DNA of 64,000 nt from Metaruminococcus_A sp050943475 (lineage in GTDB: Bacteria; Bacillota; Clostridia; Oscillospirales; Ruminococcaceae): positions 1 through 64,000 of the forward strand of contig JBMNPF010000005.1 in assembly GCA_050943475.1 (NCBI GenBank). The letters run 5' to 3'. Below the pieces are notes generated by a model. That model searched no databases. It had not been told where the DNA came from and worked only from the letters and a program-made list of their open reading frames with translations. The number at the start of each line of letters is the position of its first letter. Within the stretch, counting starts at the first letter, position 1. Of this stretch, positions 7,744 to 15,753 are shown one piece after another. Both the position numbers and the translations under genes were made by a program.

Positions 7744-8976
7744 ATGACAACTTTTGAATCGCTTTACCAGGAGCTGCTGCAGCGCAGCTTTCATCCGGAA
7801 GAAAAACGTCCGCTGCAAGAGTACGATCCGCATCATCTGGACTGTTTGCTCAATCCTCAGAAATATCCTCCGGTTCTCCGCACAGCGGTCTGCACCGGGG
7901 AAGAGTGTGACCGCGCCTGCCAGAACAGCTGCATTTTTGACGCCATTGTCACCGGGGCGGATGGCAAAATGACCATTGACCCGGCAAAGTGTGTTGGCTG
8001 TTCGGCCTGTATTGAAGCCTGCGATATGGGCATTCTCACGGCAAGCAAGGATATTTTGCCCGCTATGAAAGCGGTGCGGGAAAGCGGAAGACCTGCTTAC
8101 GTATTGGTAGCCCCGGCTTTTCTTGGCCAGTTCAGCGAGGAGGTTACCCCCGGAAAGCTGCGTTCTGCCTTTAATGCGCTCGGCTTTGCGGGGATGCTGG
8201 AGGTTGCATTGTTTGCGGATATCCTCACCCTGAAGGAGGCGCTGGAATTTGACCGGAACATTCTGCACGACGGCGATTACCAGCTGACAAGCTGCTGCTG
8301 CCCTATGTGGATTGCCATGATCCGCAAAATATATCATGAGCTGATGCCCCACGTCCCCGGTGCCGTCTCTCCAATGATTGCCTGCGGCCGCGTGGTGAAA
8401 AAAATTCATCCGGACGCTATAACTGTTTTTGTAGGCCCCTGCATCGCTAAAAAGAGCGAGGCCCGGGAACCGGATCTTGCAGGCGCGGTTGATTTTGTTC
8501 TTACGTTTGAAGAGGTGCGGGATATTTTTGAGGCCGCTTCCATCGATCCGGCAAAATTACCGGAAAATGAGCGGGATCATTCCTCTCGTGCAGGCCGTAT
8601 TTACGCGCGTACCGGCGGCGTCAGCGAAGCGGTTCGTTCAACCGTTGAACAGTTGAACCCCCACCGTGAAATTACTGTCAAAACCCGGCAGGCGGATGGA
8701 GTTCCTGCTTGCCGCGCCATGATTGAGGAGCTCAAAAGCGGTAAGGCTGCGGCAAACTTTTACGAGGGAATGGGCTGTGTCGGCGGCTGCGTTGGCGGGC
8801 CGAAGGCCATTATCAACCGGGAGTTTGGCCGGGAGCAGGTCAACGCTTACGGTGATGACGCGGTTTATTCCACCCCTCTGGAAAATCCGTACGTCATTGA
8901 GCTGCTTCACCGCCTGGGCTTTGACACCGTCGAGGAGCTTTTGGAATACAGCGACATTTTTACCCGTAAATTCTAA
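7744..8976 (+). CDS. Group B-type monomeric [FeFe] hydrogenase
   Basis: The enzyme reduces protons or oxidises H2 at an H-cluster. The N-terminal part has ferredoxin-like cysteines (CTGEECDRACQNSC and CVGCSACIEAC, residues about 50-93). The H-cluster motifs are TSCCCPMW (182-189), GPCIAKKSEA (231-240) and GMGCVGGCVGGP (342-353). TSCCCPMW instead of TSCSPGW, and GPCxAKK instead of MPCxxK, are typical of group B enzymes, a clade known mainly from anaerobic Firmicutes. At 410 residues it lacks a C-terminal PAS domain. GGAGG six bases upstream sets the start at 7744. Maturases HydEFG are not in the window. Confidence 0.88.
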   Translation: MTTFESLYQELLQRSFHPEEKRPLQEYDPHHLDCLLNPQKYPPVLRTAVCTGEECDRACQNSCIFDAIVTGADGKMTIDPAKCVGCSACIEACDMGILTASKDILPAMKAVRESGRPAYVLVAPAFLGQFSEEVTPGKLRSAFNALGFAGMLEVALFADILTLKEALEFDRNILHDGDYQLTSCCCPMWIAMIRKIYHELMPHVPGAVSPMIACGRVVKKIHPDAITVFVGPCIAKKSEAREPDLAGAVDFVLTFEEVRDIFEAASIDPAKLPENERDHSSRAGRIYARTGGVSEAVRSTVEQLNPHREITVKTRQADGVPACRAMIEELKSGKAAANFYEGMGCVGGCVGGPKAIINREFGREQVNAYGDDAVYSTPLENPYVIELLHRLGFDTVEELLEYSDIFTRKF

Positions 8977-9479
8977 CAGTGCCGTTGTCGTTTTCTTGTC
9001 TTGGGTTTTCCGCAAGGAGGCTGAAAATCACAGCTTCATGGATGAGAGCAGTTGTATAATAAGTGGCCGTTTGGCAGACCGGTCTTGCCCTTTTGCTGGC
9101 GTTTAGGGGATCATATGGCATCCGACTATCCGGGAATCTCTGTAACGTCAAACGTGATGGACTTCCGATTGGCTATACCGCTGTCTGCTGTTTAAATGAT
9201 GAAAAGGAATCGAGGGTGTTCGGCTGCCCCAAAAAGGCAGGCGGAACATCGGTTTGGAACAGTAATGCTGAAATTGCCATTCCAGATCCTTCAAAAAGGG
9301 CGCATTTTATGCGCCCTTTTCCGTTGTAGGACTTTCGTGATGCCCTTGTTTTTTCAGGTGGAATTACGCTTTATATGACGCCGGATTCAATGCTGAACCC
9401 TTCGTTTTTTCGAGCAAAGGGCTGAAAAGTAAAAATGAATCTCTGCCTTTTGAACTTTACCGCTATTTTGGAATAATAA
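8977..9479. other. Long intergenic region with no supported gene
   Basis: Frames here are short, lack ribosome sites and look like chance. The only clear element is the terminator at 9294-9320. Confidence 0.5.
9294..9320 (+). terminator. Rho-independent terminator
   Basis: AAAAGGGCGCAT pairs with ATGCGCCCTTTT around a three- to four-base loop, with T/A runs on both sides. It probably ends read-through from the hydrogenase gene, although it lies about 320 bases downstream. Confidence 0.8.
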
Positions 9480-9518
9480 AAATCCGAACCCATCGCCAAC
9501 TGGCAAGGGTTCGGATTT
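9480..9518 (-). terminator. Terminator of the tRNA-Ala transcript
   Basis: AAATCCGAACCC (9480-9491) and GGGTTCGGATTT (9507-9518) form a perfect 12-bp stem directly downstream of tRNA-Ala on the minus strand, followed there by a T-rich run. Confidence 0.9.
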
Positions 9519-9526
9519 ATTCGTTG

Positions 9527-9602
<76 letters not shown>

Positions 9603-9646
9603 ATATATCATGCACTATCCAAAAAATCTTAAATAACGCAAGATAT

Positions 9647-9675
9647 ATTATACGGGATTCCACCAGGCTTGTCAA
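9647..9675 (-). promoter_or_regulatory. Consensus promoter of tRNA-Ala
   Basis: On the minus strand TTGACA (9675-9670) and TATAAT (9652-9647) are exact consensus hexamers separated by 17 bases. The predicted start lies about 40 bases before the tRNA. It falls in the short gap after the CCA-adding enzyme gene. Confidence 0.9.
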
Positions 9676-9680
9676 GGAGT

Positions 9681-10862
9681 TTAACGCAGTTTTTTTGCAT
9701 ATTCCAACAAAAGATCTGCTTGGTTCCGTGCCGGATCAAGCATCACCCAGTCAAGAAGCTGTTCCAGAATTCGGCCGATCTCTTTTCCCGGAGTGAACCC
9801 GGCTTCGCAAAGGCGCTTTCCGTCTACCGTCAGCGCCGAAAGAGAAAAGGGCTCCCCGCGTTCCAGTACGCCGTTTACCAATGCTTCCATCTGCCTGTTT
9901 TTCTTATTTCGAGCATCATGAAAAATGGCTGCATCCTGGCAGTGCTCTGAAAAATCGTGGCAGAGCCGGCGTGCGCCGGCTTCGGTCAGAGGGTATTGAT
10001 TGTGTTTTAGTTGCAGCAGCGCCGCTGCTTCATGCGCTAACCGTTTGGAAAAGCGCAGAGAAGTAAGCATTGCCGCTGCGTCCGGCGTGCCGGAAAGGAA
10101 AGCTGCAAGCCGCAGCGATGTTACGGCGGGAACATACGCCAGCATTGAATCGGCAGTTTCGTCCGGCAGCAGGCATCCGGGGAAGATATTCTGCCCCAAT
10201 AGGCAGAGCAGGCGTCTTGCTCCCGAAACGGGATGCGGAGAAAGCAGAATTTGTATCAGTTCCTCCCGGATACGCTCCCGTGAAACCTGCCGGATCCATC
10301 CGGCGTTTTCACGGATGGCGTCAATCACTTCTGGGTCCAATGAAAAGCCGAGCTGCGCCTCAAATCGAATGGCGCGGAGCATCCGCAGAGCATCCTCCCG
10401 GAATCGTAGATTTGCCTGCCCCACACAGCGAATGATCCCGCACTCAAGGTCGCTTCGGCCGCCAAAAGGATCGGCGAATCCGTACAGCGGATGGTAGGCA
10501 ATGGCGTTCATGGTGAAATCGCGCCGGGCGAGGTCGGCGGTGAGATCAGCAGTGAAGGCAACCGAATCCGGATGCCGTCCGTCCGCATAGTCACCGTCCA
10601 GCCGATAGGTGGTAATTTCAAGCGGCATCCCATCGAAAATAACGGTGACGGTACCGTGTTTGACGCCGGTGAGTACGGTGCGGCAGTCTGAAAACACTGC
10701 TGTAATCTGCTCCGGCAGGGCACTGGTACAAATATCATAGTCGTGTGGGGTTACGCCGCGCAGGAAGTCACGGACACATCCGCCCACCAAATACGCCTCA
10801 AACCCCGCGGCGTTGAGCCGCTCCAATGCACAGCAGGGCTGAACGGCTAATTGGAACTGCAT
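9681..10862 (-). CDS. cca: CCA tRNA nucleotidyltransferase / poly(A) polymerase family
   Basis: The enzyme adds or repairs the 3' CCA of tRNAs. The 393-residue product has the class II nucleotidyltransferase head YLVGGCVRDFLRG and the DYDICTSA metal motif, then ARRDFTMNAIAY and FREDALRMLRAIRF of the neck and body domains. AAGGAGAAG upstream supports the ATG at 10862 rather than a longer frame. It lies between two tRNA genes, both of which encode their own CCA, so maintenance or addition to other tRNAs is likely. A-adding or CCA-adding specificity cannot be told by eye. Confidence 0.93.
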   Translation of the reverse strand: MQFQLAVQPCCALERLNAAGFEAYLVGGCVRDFLRGVTPHDYDICTSALPEQITAVFSDCRTVLTGVKHGTVTVIFDGMPLEITTYRLDGDYADGRHPDSVAFTADLTADLARRDFTMNAIAYHPLYGFADPFGGRSDLECGIIRCVGQANLRFREDALRMLRAIRFEAQLGFSLDPEVIDAIRENAGWIRQVSRERIREELIQILLSPHPVSGARRLLCLLGQNIFPGCLLPDETADSMLAYVPAVTSLRLAAFLSGTPDAAAMLTSLRFSKRLAHEAAALLQLKHNQYPLTEAGARRLCHDFSEHCQDAAIFHDARNKKNRQMEALVNGVLERGEPFSLSALTVDGKRLCEAGFTPGKEIGRILEQLLDWVMLDPARNQADLLLEYAKKLR

Positions 10863-10884
10863 GTTACTTCTCCTTTTCCGGTCA

Positions 10885-10913
10885 TTGACTTTTTGCCCCG
10901 AATGGTGTATTAT
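10885..10913 (+). promoter_or_regulatory. Promoter of tRNA-Leu
   Basis: TTGACT (10885-10890), a 17-base spacer and TATTAT (10908-10913) end about 17 bases before the tRNA. It is divergent from the cca gene. Confidence 0.75.
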
Positions 10914-10930
10914 AATAAAGCTTTTTATAA

Positions 10931-11017
10931 GCCGCTGTGGCGGAACAGGCAGACGCAAGGGACTTAAAATCCCTCGGTAGCAATACCGTACCGGTTCAAG
11001 TCCGGTCAGCGGCACCA
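10931..11017 (+). tRNA. tRNA-Leu (anticodon TAA), CCA encoded
   Basis: An 87-base class II tRNA. The acceptor stem is GCCGCTG/CAGCGGC, the anticodon stem AGGGA/TCCCT has loop CTTAAAA (anticodon TAA, reading UUA), and there is a long variable arm (CGGTAGCAATACCG), a GGTTCAAGTCC T-arm and encoded ACCA. It is followed directly by a terminator. Confidence 0.95.
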
Positions 11018-11018
11018 A

Positions 11019-11055
11019 GGGTAAGTCCTTATGAGACTTACCCATTTTCTTTTTT
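11019..11055 (+). terminator. Terminator of tRNA-Leu
   Basis: GGGTAAGTC (11019-11027) pairs with GACTTACCC (11035-11043), followed by a T-rich tract. Confidence 0.92.
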
Positions 11056-11108
11056 TAAAATCGGTTATAATATAATTAAATAGCTGTTGATGGAAAGCGG
11101 ATGATAAG

Positions 11109-11681
11109 ATGGAATTTTCCAATGAAAATTTTCGTATCGTTATAAGCACCGAAACAAGCCCCCATCTGCGTCGTTTCAGCATTGTACATAATCCAGAAAA
11201 TATCAACACCGAAGATTTATACATGGCTCGTGTGCTTGAGATCAAAAATTGCCATGGCGATGTCATGACTGTTGCATTGTTGGATACTCTCTGTTCTGAT
11301 TATGAACACTGCGCAGTTTTAGAGCCGCACCATATTACCCTAATTCTTTTCAGCTCTATTCTACGACTTGATCTGGAGACAGGTAGGATCGTGCAGTTTG
11401 TAACGTGCGACAATATGGGTGGGCTGTTTGAACTCCTGCCAATAGCGGGCGGATACATCATTTGGGGTGAGAGTGATATTTTTAGATATGATCTTCAGCT
11501 AAACAGGATTTGGCATTTTATGGGCAGAGATATTCTGGTTTCACGGACAAAGGATAAGCATTTTTGGATTCATGATGGATTGATCCACTGCCGCGACTTT
11601 AAAGGCTGGCATTATGTACTTGATTTCAACGGAAAATTAATTGATGATTTCCGAGAAGTGGACGATAGTGAAACCCTATGA
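11109..11681 (+). CDS. Hypothetical protein, beta-rich
   Basis: A 190-residue protein without signal peptide or membrane segment. Repeated strand-turn patterns (RLDLETGRIVQF, FRYDLQLNRIWHF, VLDFNGKLIDDF) resemble blades of a small beta-propeller. No catalytic motif is visible and I do not recognise the family. It sits alone directly behind tRNA-Leu, is more AT-rich than its neighbours and is followed by an unusual multi-hairpin region, so it may belong to a small acquired islet. An antitoxin or immunity-type role is possible but not shown. Confidence 0.65.
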   Translation: MEFSNENFRIVISTETSPHLRRFSIVHNPENINTEDLYMARVLEIKNCHGDVMTVALLDTLCSDYEHCAVLEPHHITLILFSSILRLDLETGRIVQFVTCDNMGGLFELLPIAGGYIIWGESDIFRYDLQLNRIWHFMGRDILVSRTKDKHFWIHDGLIHCRDFKGWHYVLDFNGKLIDDFREVDDSETL

Positions 11682-11689
11682 TTCCGCAT

Positions 11690-12130
11690 CGACCAGTCTA
11701 GAGCCTCGACACGCAACTTGCGTGCGTGGTTTTTCTATACTCAAATTTATGTGCTCACATCAAAGCGGCATCTTTTTTATACCCGGCAGACAGCGGCAAG
11801 TTGCCGCACCCAAGTCGCACATCTCACTTTGTGGGGTGTGTTTTCTTTTGGGCCTGCGCCGAAATAGGCATCTTTTTTGTCAACGCTTCCCACGTCGGAA
11901 CGAGTTACACTCGTTCCTCCTTTTCCGCAAAAGGTCATACTCGACTCGCCTGCTCGGTTGTAAACGCTGTATCGTGTTTTGCCAGCCTGTCCTCAGTAGA
12001 CTTAAATTCGCGGCGGCACCGCAAGGGGAAATGCCGCAACAATGCAAAGAGTTGGAAAAAATATTTGAATTCTCCTTTATTTTATCCATCAGGTTCTGTT
12101 TTTGCAACTGTTTGCTGTGAAATTTGTTTT
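11690..12130. repeat. Multi-hairpin non-coding element (possible dispersed repeat)
   Basis: The stretch contains several near-perfect odd palindromes: CACGCAA-C-TTGCGTG (11710-11724), GCGGCAA-G-TTGCCGC (11793-11807) and GGAACGAGT-TAC-ACTCGTTCC (11897-11917). GGCATCTTTTTT occurs twice (from about 11767 and 11867). Open frames cross it on both strands, but their codon content looks non-biological. The composition recalls multi-copy intergenic elements of Clostridia, but copy number cannot be judged from one window. Confidence 0.4.
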
Positions 12131-12182
12131 CGCATTCTGCTTTATTGCTTAGGTAATTATAGAGATACGCGAAATAAAAAAC

Positions 12183-12209
12183 AAAAAACCCGCCTAGAGG
12201 CGGGTTTTT
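12183..12209. terminator. Terminator 3' of the Ser-rich lipoprotein gene
   Basis: CCCGCCT (12189-12195) pairs with AGGCGGG (12198-12204), flanked by A and T runs, so it works in both directions. It directly follows the minus-strand lipoprotein gene. Confidence 0.9.
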
Positions 12210-12219
12210 GTTTTACTGC

Positions 12220-12639
12220 TTATTCGGCACTCATCATTTCGCCCATTATAGAAGAACTTGCTTCAGCAATGTCCTTCAAAGTAATGGTGCTGCTTGCTGC
12301 GAATGCGGTATCAAAGCTATCCAGCAAGGTGTCCAGCTGTGGCTCAATTGCGCTGGCAAGCAGTTCGTCCGTCATGGAAATTCCGTTGTCTTCCATCATG
12401 AACTTCATTACTGCTGTTGCCGCAGCTTTTTTGTCTGCTGCAGAAGCGGTTTCCCACTCTTTTGCGGTCCAGGACAGGTAGTCGGTGTTAGAAGTGCTTT
12501 CAGAGGAATTGGATTCAGAAGAACTCGAATCCGATTTGCTGGAGTCCGAATTACTGCTGGAGTCCGAAACAGAACTGCCATCGGAACCGGATGTACCGCT
12601 GCCGCTGTTGGAGCAGCCTGCGAAAACACAGACCATCAT
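12220..12639 (-). CDS. Ser-rich lipoprotein, signal peptide split by an A8 tract
   Basis: The frame has a lipobox (VFAGC), then a 45-residue Ser/Asp/Glu/Asn linker and a small C-terminal helical domain (about 85 residues). From the first in-frame ATG the signal peptide would be only eight residues. Upstream in the same frame the bases encode KKALCVLLASLMM but no start codon. A TTG at 12689 with GGGAG upstream gives a complete lipoprotein signal (MASRSKKKALCVLL...) if the A8 tract at 12674-12667 had nine A. So it is frameshifted, phase-variable, translated by slippage, or a sequence error. It lies 75 bases after the dehydrogenase gene on the same strand. Confidence 0.65.
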   Translation of the reverse strand: MMVCVFAGCSNSGSGTSGSDGSSVSDSSSNSDSSKSDSSSSESNSSESTSNTDYLSWTAKEWETASAADKKAAATAVMKFMMEDNGISMTDELLASAIEPQLDTLLDSFDTAFAASSTITLKDIAEASSSIMGEMMSAE

Positions 12640-12714
12640 CAGGGAAGCAAGCAGTACGCACAGAGCTTTTTTTTGGAACGGGAGGCCAAATTGCTCCCGG
12701 TTTCCACATGTTCC

Positions 12715-13674
12715 TTATTTCGCACCCATTTTTACATTAATGGGTTTGCCATCCATCCAGGCGGTGATGTTATCAACCACCATACCGCAGCGGCGTACCA
12801 TTGACTCTTCGGTGGCAAAAGCAACGTGCGGGGTAAGGACAACATTTTTCGCATTCAAAAGCGGATGATCTGTCGCAACCGGCGGTTCCGTCTCGAATAC
12901 GTCAATGCCGGCGCCTGCAATTTTGCCGGAGTTGAGCGCTTCCGCAAGAGCGGCAGAATCTACAACGCCGCCGCGCGCTACGTTGACAAGCACCGCATTC
13001 GGCTTCATCATAGCAATGCGCTCTTTGCTGATAAGCCCCTTGGTCTCCGCGGTAAGCGGAGTGTGCAGGGTAATGATGTCCGCGTTTTTCATCAGGTCGT
13101 CAAGCGAACAATACTGAATGCCAATTTTTTTGGATTCCTCGTGTTCGGTGCGGCTGTAGCCAAGTAGCTTGCAGCCAAACGCCTTGCCGATTTCTGCAAC
13201 CCGGTTACCGATAGCGCCGGTGCCGACAATACCAATGGTCTTTCCGGCAACTTCGTTGCCGACTAGGCCGTCCTTGGTGCTGCCCGCTTTGGTGCGGTCA
13301 TGGCAGGGGAGAATGTTGCGGTAAACGGCCAGGATGAGGCCGAAGGTGAGTTCTGCTACGGCGTCGGTGCAATAGCCCTGCGCGTTGGAAACGATGATAC
13401 CTTTTTCATCGCAGACGCTGGGAATGTGGTCTACACCGGTGAACGCAACTGAAATCATTTTAAGGTTGGGCGCCGACAAGACAACCTCTTCGCTGAGAGG
13501 GGAATTGGCAACGATCAGAACGTCCGCGTCCTTCGCTTTTTCAATCTTTTCCGCGTCGGTCGCAATTTTGCTGCCACAGAAAACAAATTCGTGGCCTGCG
13601 TCGGTCAGCGGTTTTGCCAGTTCCATTACCGTCTTTTCAGATACGCCAAGTGGTTCGAGCATTACAATACGCAT
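12715..13674 (-). CDS. D-isomer 2-hydroxyacid dehydrogenase
   Basis: This NAD-dependent enzyme should interconvert a 2-hydroxyacid and its 2-keto acid. The 319-residue protein has the split catalytic domain, a Rossmann motif GIVGTGAIGNRVAEIGKAFG (about 143-162), and the catalytic set NVARGGVVD (Arg), FETEP (Glu) and LTPHVAFAT (His). AGGAGG upstream fixes the ATG at 13674. The substrate is not evident; glycerate, lactate and phosphoglycerate are all possible for the family. It is possibly cotranscribed with the lipoprotein behind it. Confidence 0.9.
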   Translation of the reverse strand: MRIVMLEPLGVSEKTVMELAKPLTDAGHEFVFCGSKIATDAEKIEKAKDADVLIVANSPLSEEVVLSAPNLKMISVAFTGVDHIPSVCDEKGIIVSNAQGYCTDAVAELTFGLILAVYRNILPCHDRTKAGSTKDGLVGNEVAGKTIGIVGTGAIGNRVAEIGKAFGCKLLGYSRTEHEESKKIGIQYCSLDDLMKNADIITLHTPLTAETKGLISKERIAMMKPNAVLVNVARGGVVDSAALAEALNSGKIAGAGIDVFETEPPVATDHPLLNAKNVVLTPHVAFATEESMVRRCGMVVDNITAWMDGKPINVKMGAK

Positions 13675-13856
13675 CAGAGTACCTCCTTGATAATTATACA
13701 ATCGTTATTATACGCCGCCCGGCGGATTAACGCAAGTTTGTTTTTTGCATTTTATTACCCATTAGCGGAAGCTTTTACAATTTGTTGTTGATTCGGCGCC
13801 AAATTTAATATAATATAGGTATATTAACGAATTTGGAATGATAAAGGAACCAAAAT

Positions 13857-14807
13857 ATGAAAAGATTGACACTGATTGCCACCGCGCTTTTACTCTGCCT
13901 TTCTTTCACCGCTTGTAATGTGGTGGAGGACGTTGAGGATTTATCCACGAGCTCCAGCAGTTCTTCCGATCTGCCGGCTTATACCTATACCTATGACCGG
14001 TATGCGGTTCCCGCAGCTGTCCAGACAAGCCTTGGCAGTTCGTACGAAACTTATAAAGCGGCGGTCGACGCCATTGACGGCGCGGCAGAATCCTTTGTGG
14101 TCGCCGATGAAGCCGAGTACGAGGCAGTCTGTGAAGCATTGGAGGCCTGCTATCCGCCGTATGGGCTGGTGACCGGGGCGAGTTACGATGCAGCCTCCAA
14201 GGAGGTGCGTCTCAGCTACCGTTACAATGCAAACGTCATGCAGCAGCAGATCGAAAAAATGGATCAGCTTTCCGGCATGATTATGGCGCTTGCTCTGCGG
14301 GAAGGGGATGACGAGCTCAACCGTGCCCTGGCGCTTTATCATTATGTTATTACCTCCATCCACATGGATGGCAGTGACAGCAGCCTCTGGGTTGGCTTTA
14401 TGGATGGCACCGGCGGAAGCTACGCCGCCGCCGCGATGTACAGTTTTTTGCTCACCCAGGTGGATGTGGAATCGGTTCTTGCCGTGACAACCGATCATGA
14501 GAATAAAGACCACTATTTGGTTATTGTCACATTGGACGGCAAGCCGTATATCATGGATCCTGCCTATGAATTGGAGTTCAGCAAGGGCGGCCTGGTTTGT
14601 TTTGGTACGACCGAGCAGGAAATTACCGCAAACCGCCTTGCTATTCCGGTAAAAGCGCTGTTTGGACAAACGCCCGCCTGTACGGATGCGCGGTTTGCCG
14701 ATATGCGCCAATGCGCCAAATGGAGCTTTAATGAGGACCGCACTCGTGTCAGCATGACGGTGGACGGCAGCACACAAATTTTTGATTTGACAGAAGAAAG
14801 CAACTAA
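13857..14807 (+). CDS. Lipoprotein with degenerate transglutaminase-like domain
   Basis: The signal peptide ends in the lipobox LSFTAC (Cys20), followed by a Ser-rich linker (about 31-38). Residues about 160-245 follow the transglutaminase-like pattern: LALYHYVIT...GGSYAAAAMYSFLL, a His in KDHYLVIVTL and the acidic YIMDPAYE. The position usually held by the nucleophilic Cys (GxCxGYA) is Ser here, so the domain is probably non-enzymatic. It should be exported and membrane-anchored; a binding or wall role is inferred. AAAGGA precedes the ATG. Confidence 0.75.
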   Translation: MKRLTLIATALLLCLSFTACNVVEDVEDLSTSSSSSSDLPAYTYTYDRYAVPAAVQTSLGSSYETYKAAVDAIDGAAESFVVADEAEYEAVCEALEACYPPYGLVTGASYDAASKEVRLSYRYNANVMQQQIEKMDQLSGMIMALALREGDDELNRALALYHYVITSIHMDGSDSSLWVGFMDGTGGSYAAAAMYSFLLTQVDVESVLAVTTDHENKDHYLVIVTLDGKPYIMDPAYELEFSKGGLVCFGTTEQEITANRLAIPVKALFGQTPACTDARFADMRQCAKWSFNEDRTRVSMTVDGSTQIFDLTEESN

Positions 14808-14855
14808 AAATATAGGCGGCTGAATGGCGCCCTAAAATAGGTGTAGGCTTGCTCA

Positions 14856-14969
14856 ATGCCAAAAACAGCCGGTGCTTTTGCAACCACGGCTGCTTCTGCC
14901 GTTTTCGGCTTGACAGGTATTGCAGCGTTGGGTGCTTTGTCCTTTCAGCTTTACCAAAATCATAATTGA
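14856..14969 (+). CDS. Candidate 37-residue membrane peptide
   Basis: The frame begins MPKTAGAFATTAASAV, has one hydrophobic stretch rich in Ala, Gly and Leu, and ends LYQNHN. It stops nine bases before a strong terminator, as a real last gene would. The ribosome site is weak (AGGTGTAGG, rather far). Possibly a small single-pass protein cotranscribed with the lipoprotein upstream; it could also be chance. Confidence 0.35.
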   Translation: MPKTAGAFATTAASAVFGLTGIAALGALSFQLYQNHN

Positions 14970-14977
14970 TAAATCAC

Positions 14978-15006
14978 AAAAGCCCCCGCTTTAAGCGGGG
15001 GCTTTT
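14978..15006. terminator. Strong rho-independent terminator
   Basis: AAAAGCCCCCGCT (14978-14990) pairs with AGCGGGGGCTTTT (14994-15006) around a tight loop; it works in both directions. Confidence 0.95.
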
Positions 15007-15009
15007 GCT

Positions 15010-15753
15010 TTGTCTGCGCCTTTGCCAATGAAGAATATTCTATTAACCGAATTTGGATTTTGTTCTGTTTTTTTAAATCGTCAGGCGGTACTGAGTTTCG
15101 GCGAATAGCTGCGTATTATCATAAAACAGCACAATATAGCTGCAGAGCGCATCCCTGGCAGAAGTCAATTGCTGCTGGAGATGCGCTTGTTTTGCGTTGT
15201 ATCAAATAAGGCTCCGCGGCGTTGCCTCAAGTGTGCAGGAAATAGGTTTGTGGAGGTGCAGTGGAACATATGATTTGACAATCGGTTCCGGCTGCTGCTT
15301 GAATACGTCTCATATCCAACGCTCCATAAGGCCGTAGCCGAACAACAGGTATTTTACCGGTTGCAACAAATCGGCTTTGGAATTTCGGGATATATATTCG
15401 GTTTCTGTCATACAGTTTCGTCAAGGGGATTTTTGCAAAGGCATTTACAGTGCGCTTTCGCTTCGTTCGGTTGTCAGGCGCTTTTCGCTTGATTGCTGCC
15501 CGGAGATTCCGCGCGGGAATCCTTTTGCGCCCTCCGGTATATGAGCAAGGAAACGCTTTTCCGCTGGCTCATGAGAAATCAAACGGGCGGTCTGGTAGAA
15601 GCACTTGCCTATGACAGGCTTTTTTGAAAGAACTGCTTTTTTTAGCGCCGTCATTTGATGCAAAAAGTGCGGAAAAGGTGCATTCCCTGTGCATAACACG
15701 GACAGCTTTCGAATAGTATTGAGTAGAAATTCATAGAAGGAGTAGAAGCAGAT
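15010..15753. other. Long region without a supported gene; possible decayed minus-strand gene
   Basis: On the minus strand two adjacent open stretches in different frames (about 15424-15227 and 15206-15078, the latter ending FYDNTQLFAETQYRLTI) have plausible protein composition but no start or ribosome site. They may be remnants of one decayed gene. The last ~150 bases should hold the promoter of sipL, which in other spore formers is mother-cell specific; I could not assign it convincingly. GAAGGAG precedes the sipL ATG. Confidence 0.35.

Noticed and set aside
9117..9197. Short frame MASDYPGISV... in the gap after the hydrogenase gene
   Set aside because: Only 26 codons, no ribosome site and no recognisable family.
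11726..12481. Plus-strand frame of 251 codons
   Set aside because: It crosses several palindromes and the terminator at 12183-12209, then overlaps the lipoprotein gene antisense. The composition is not protein-like and there is no ribosome site.
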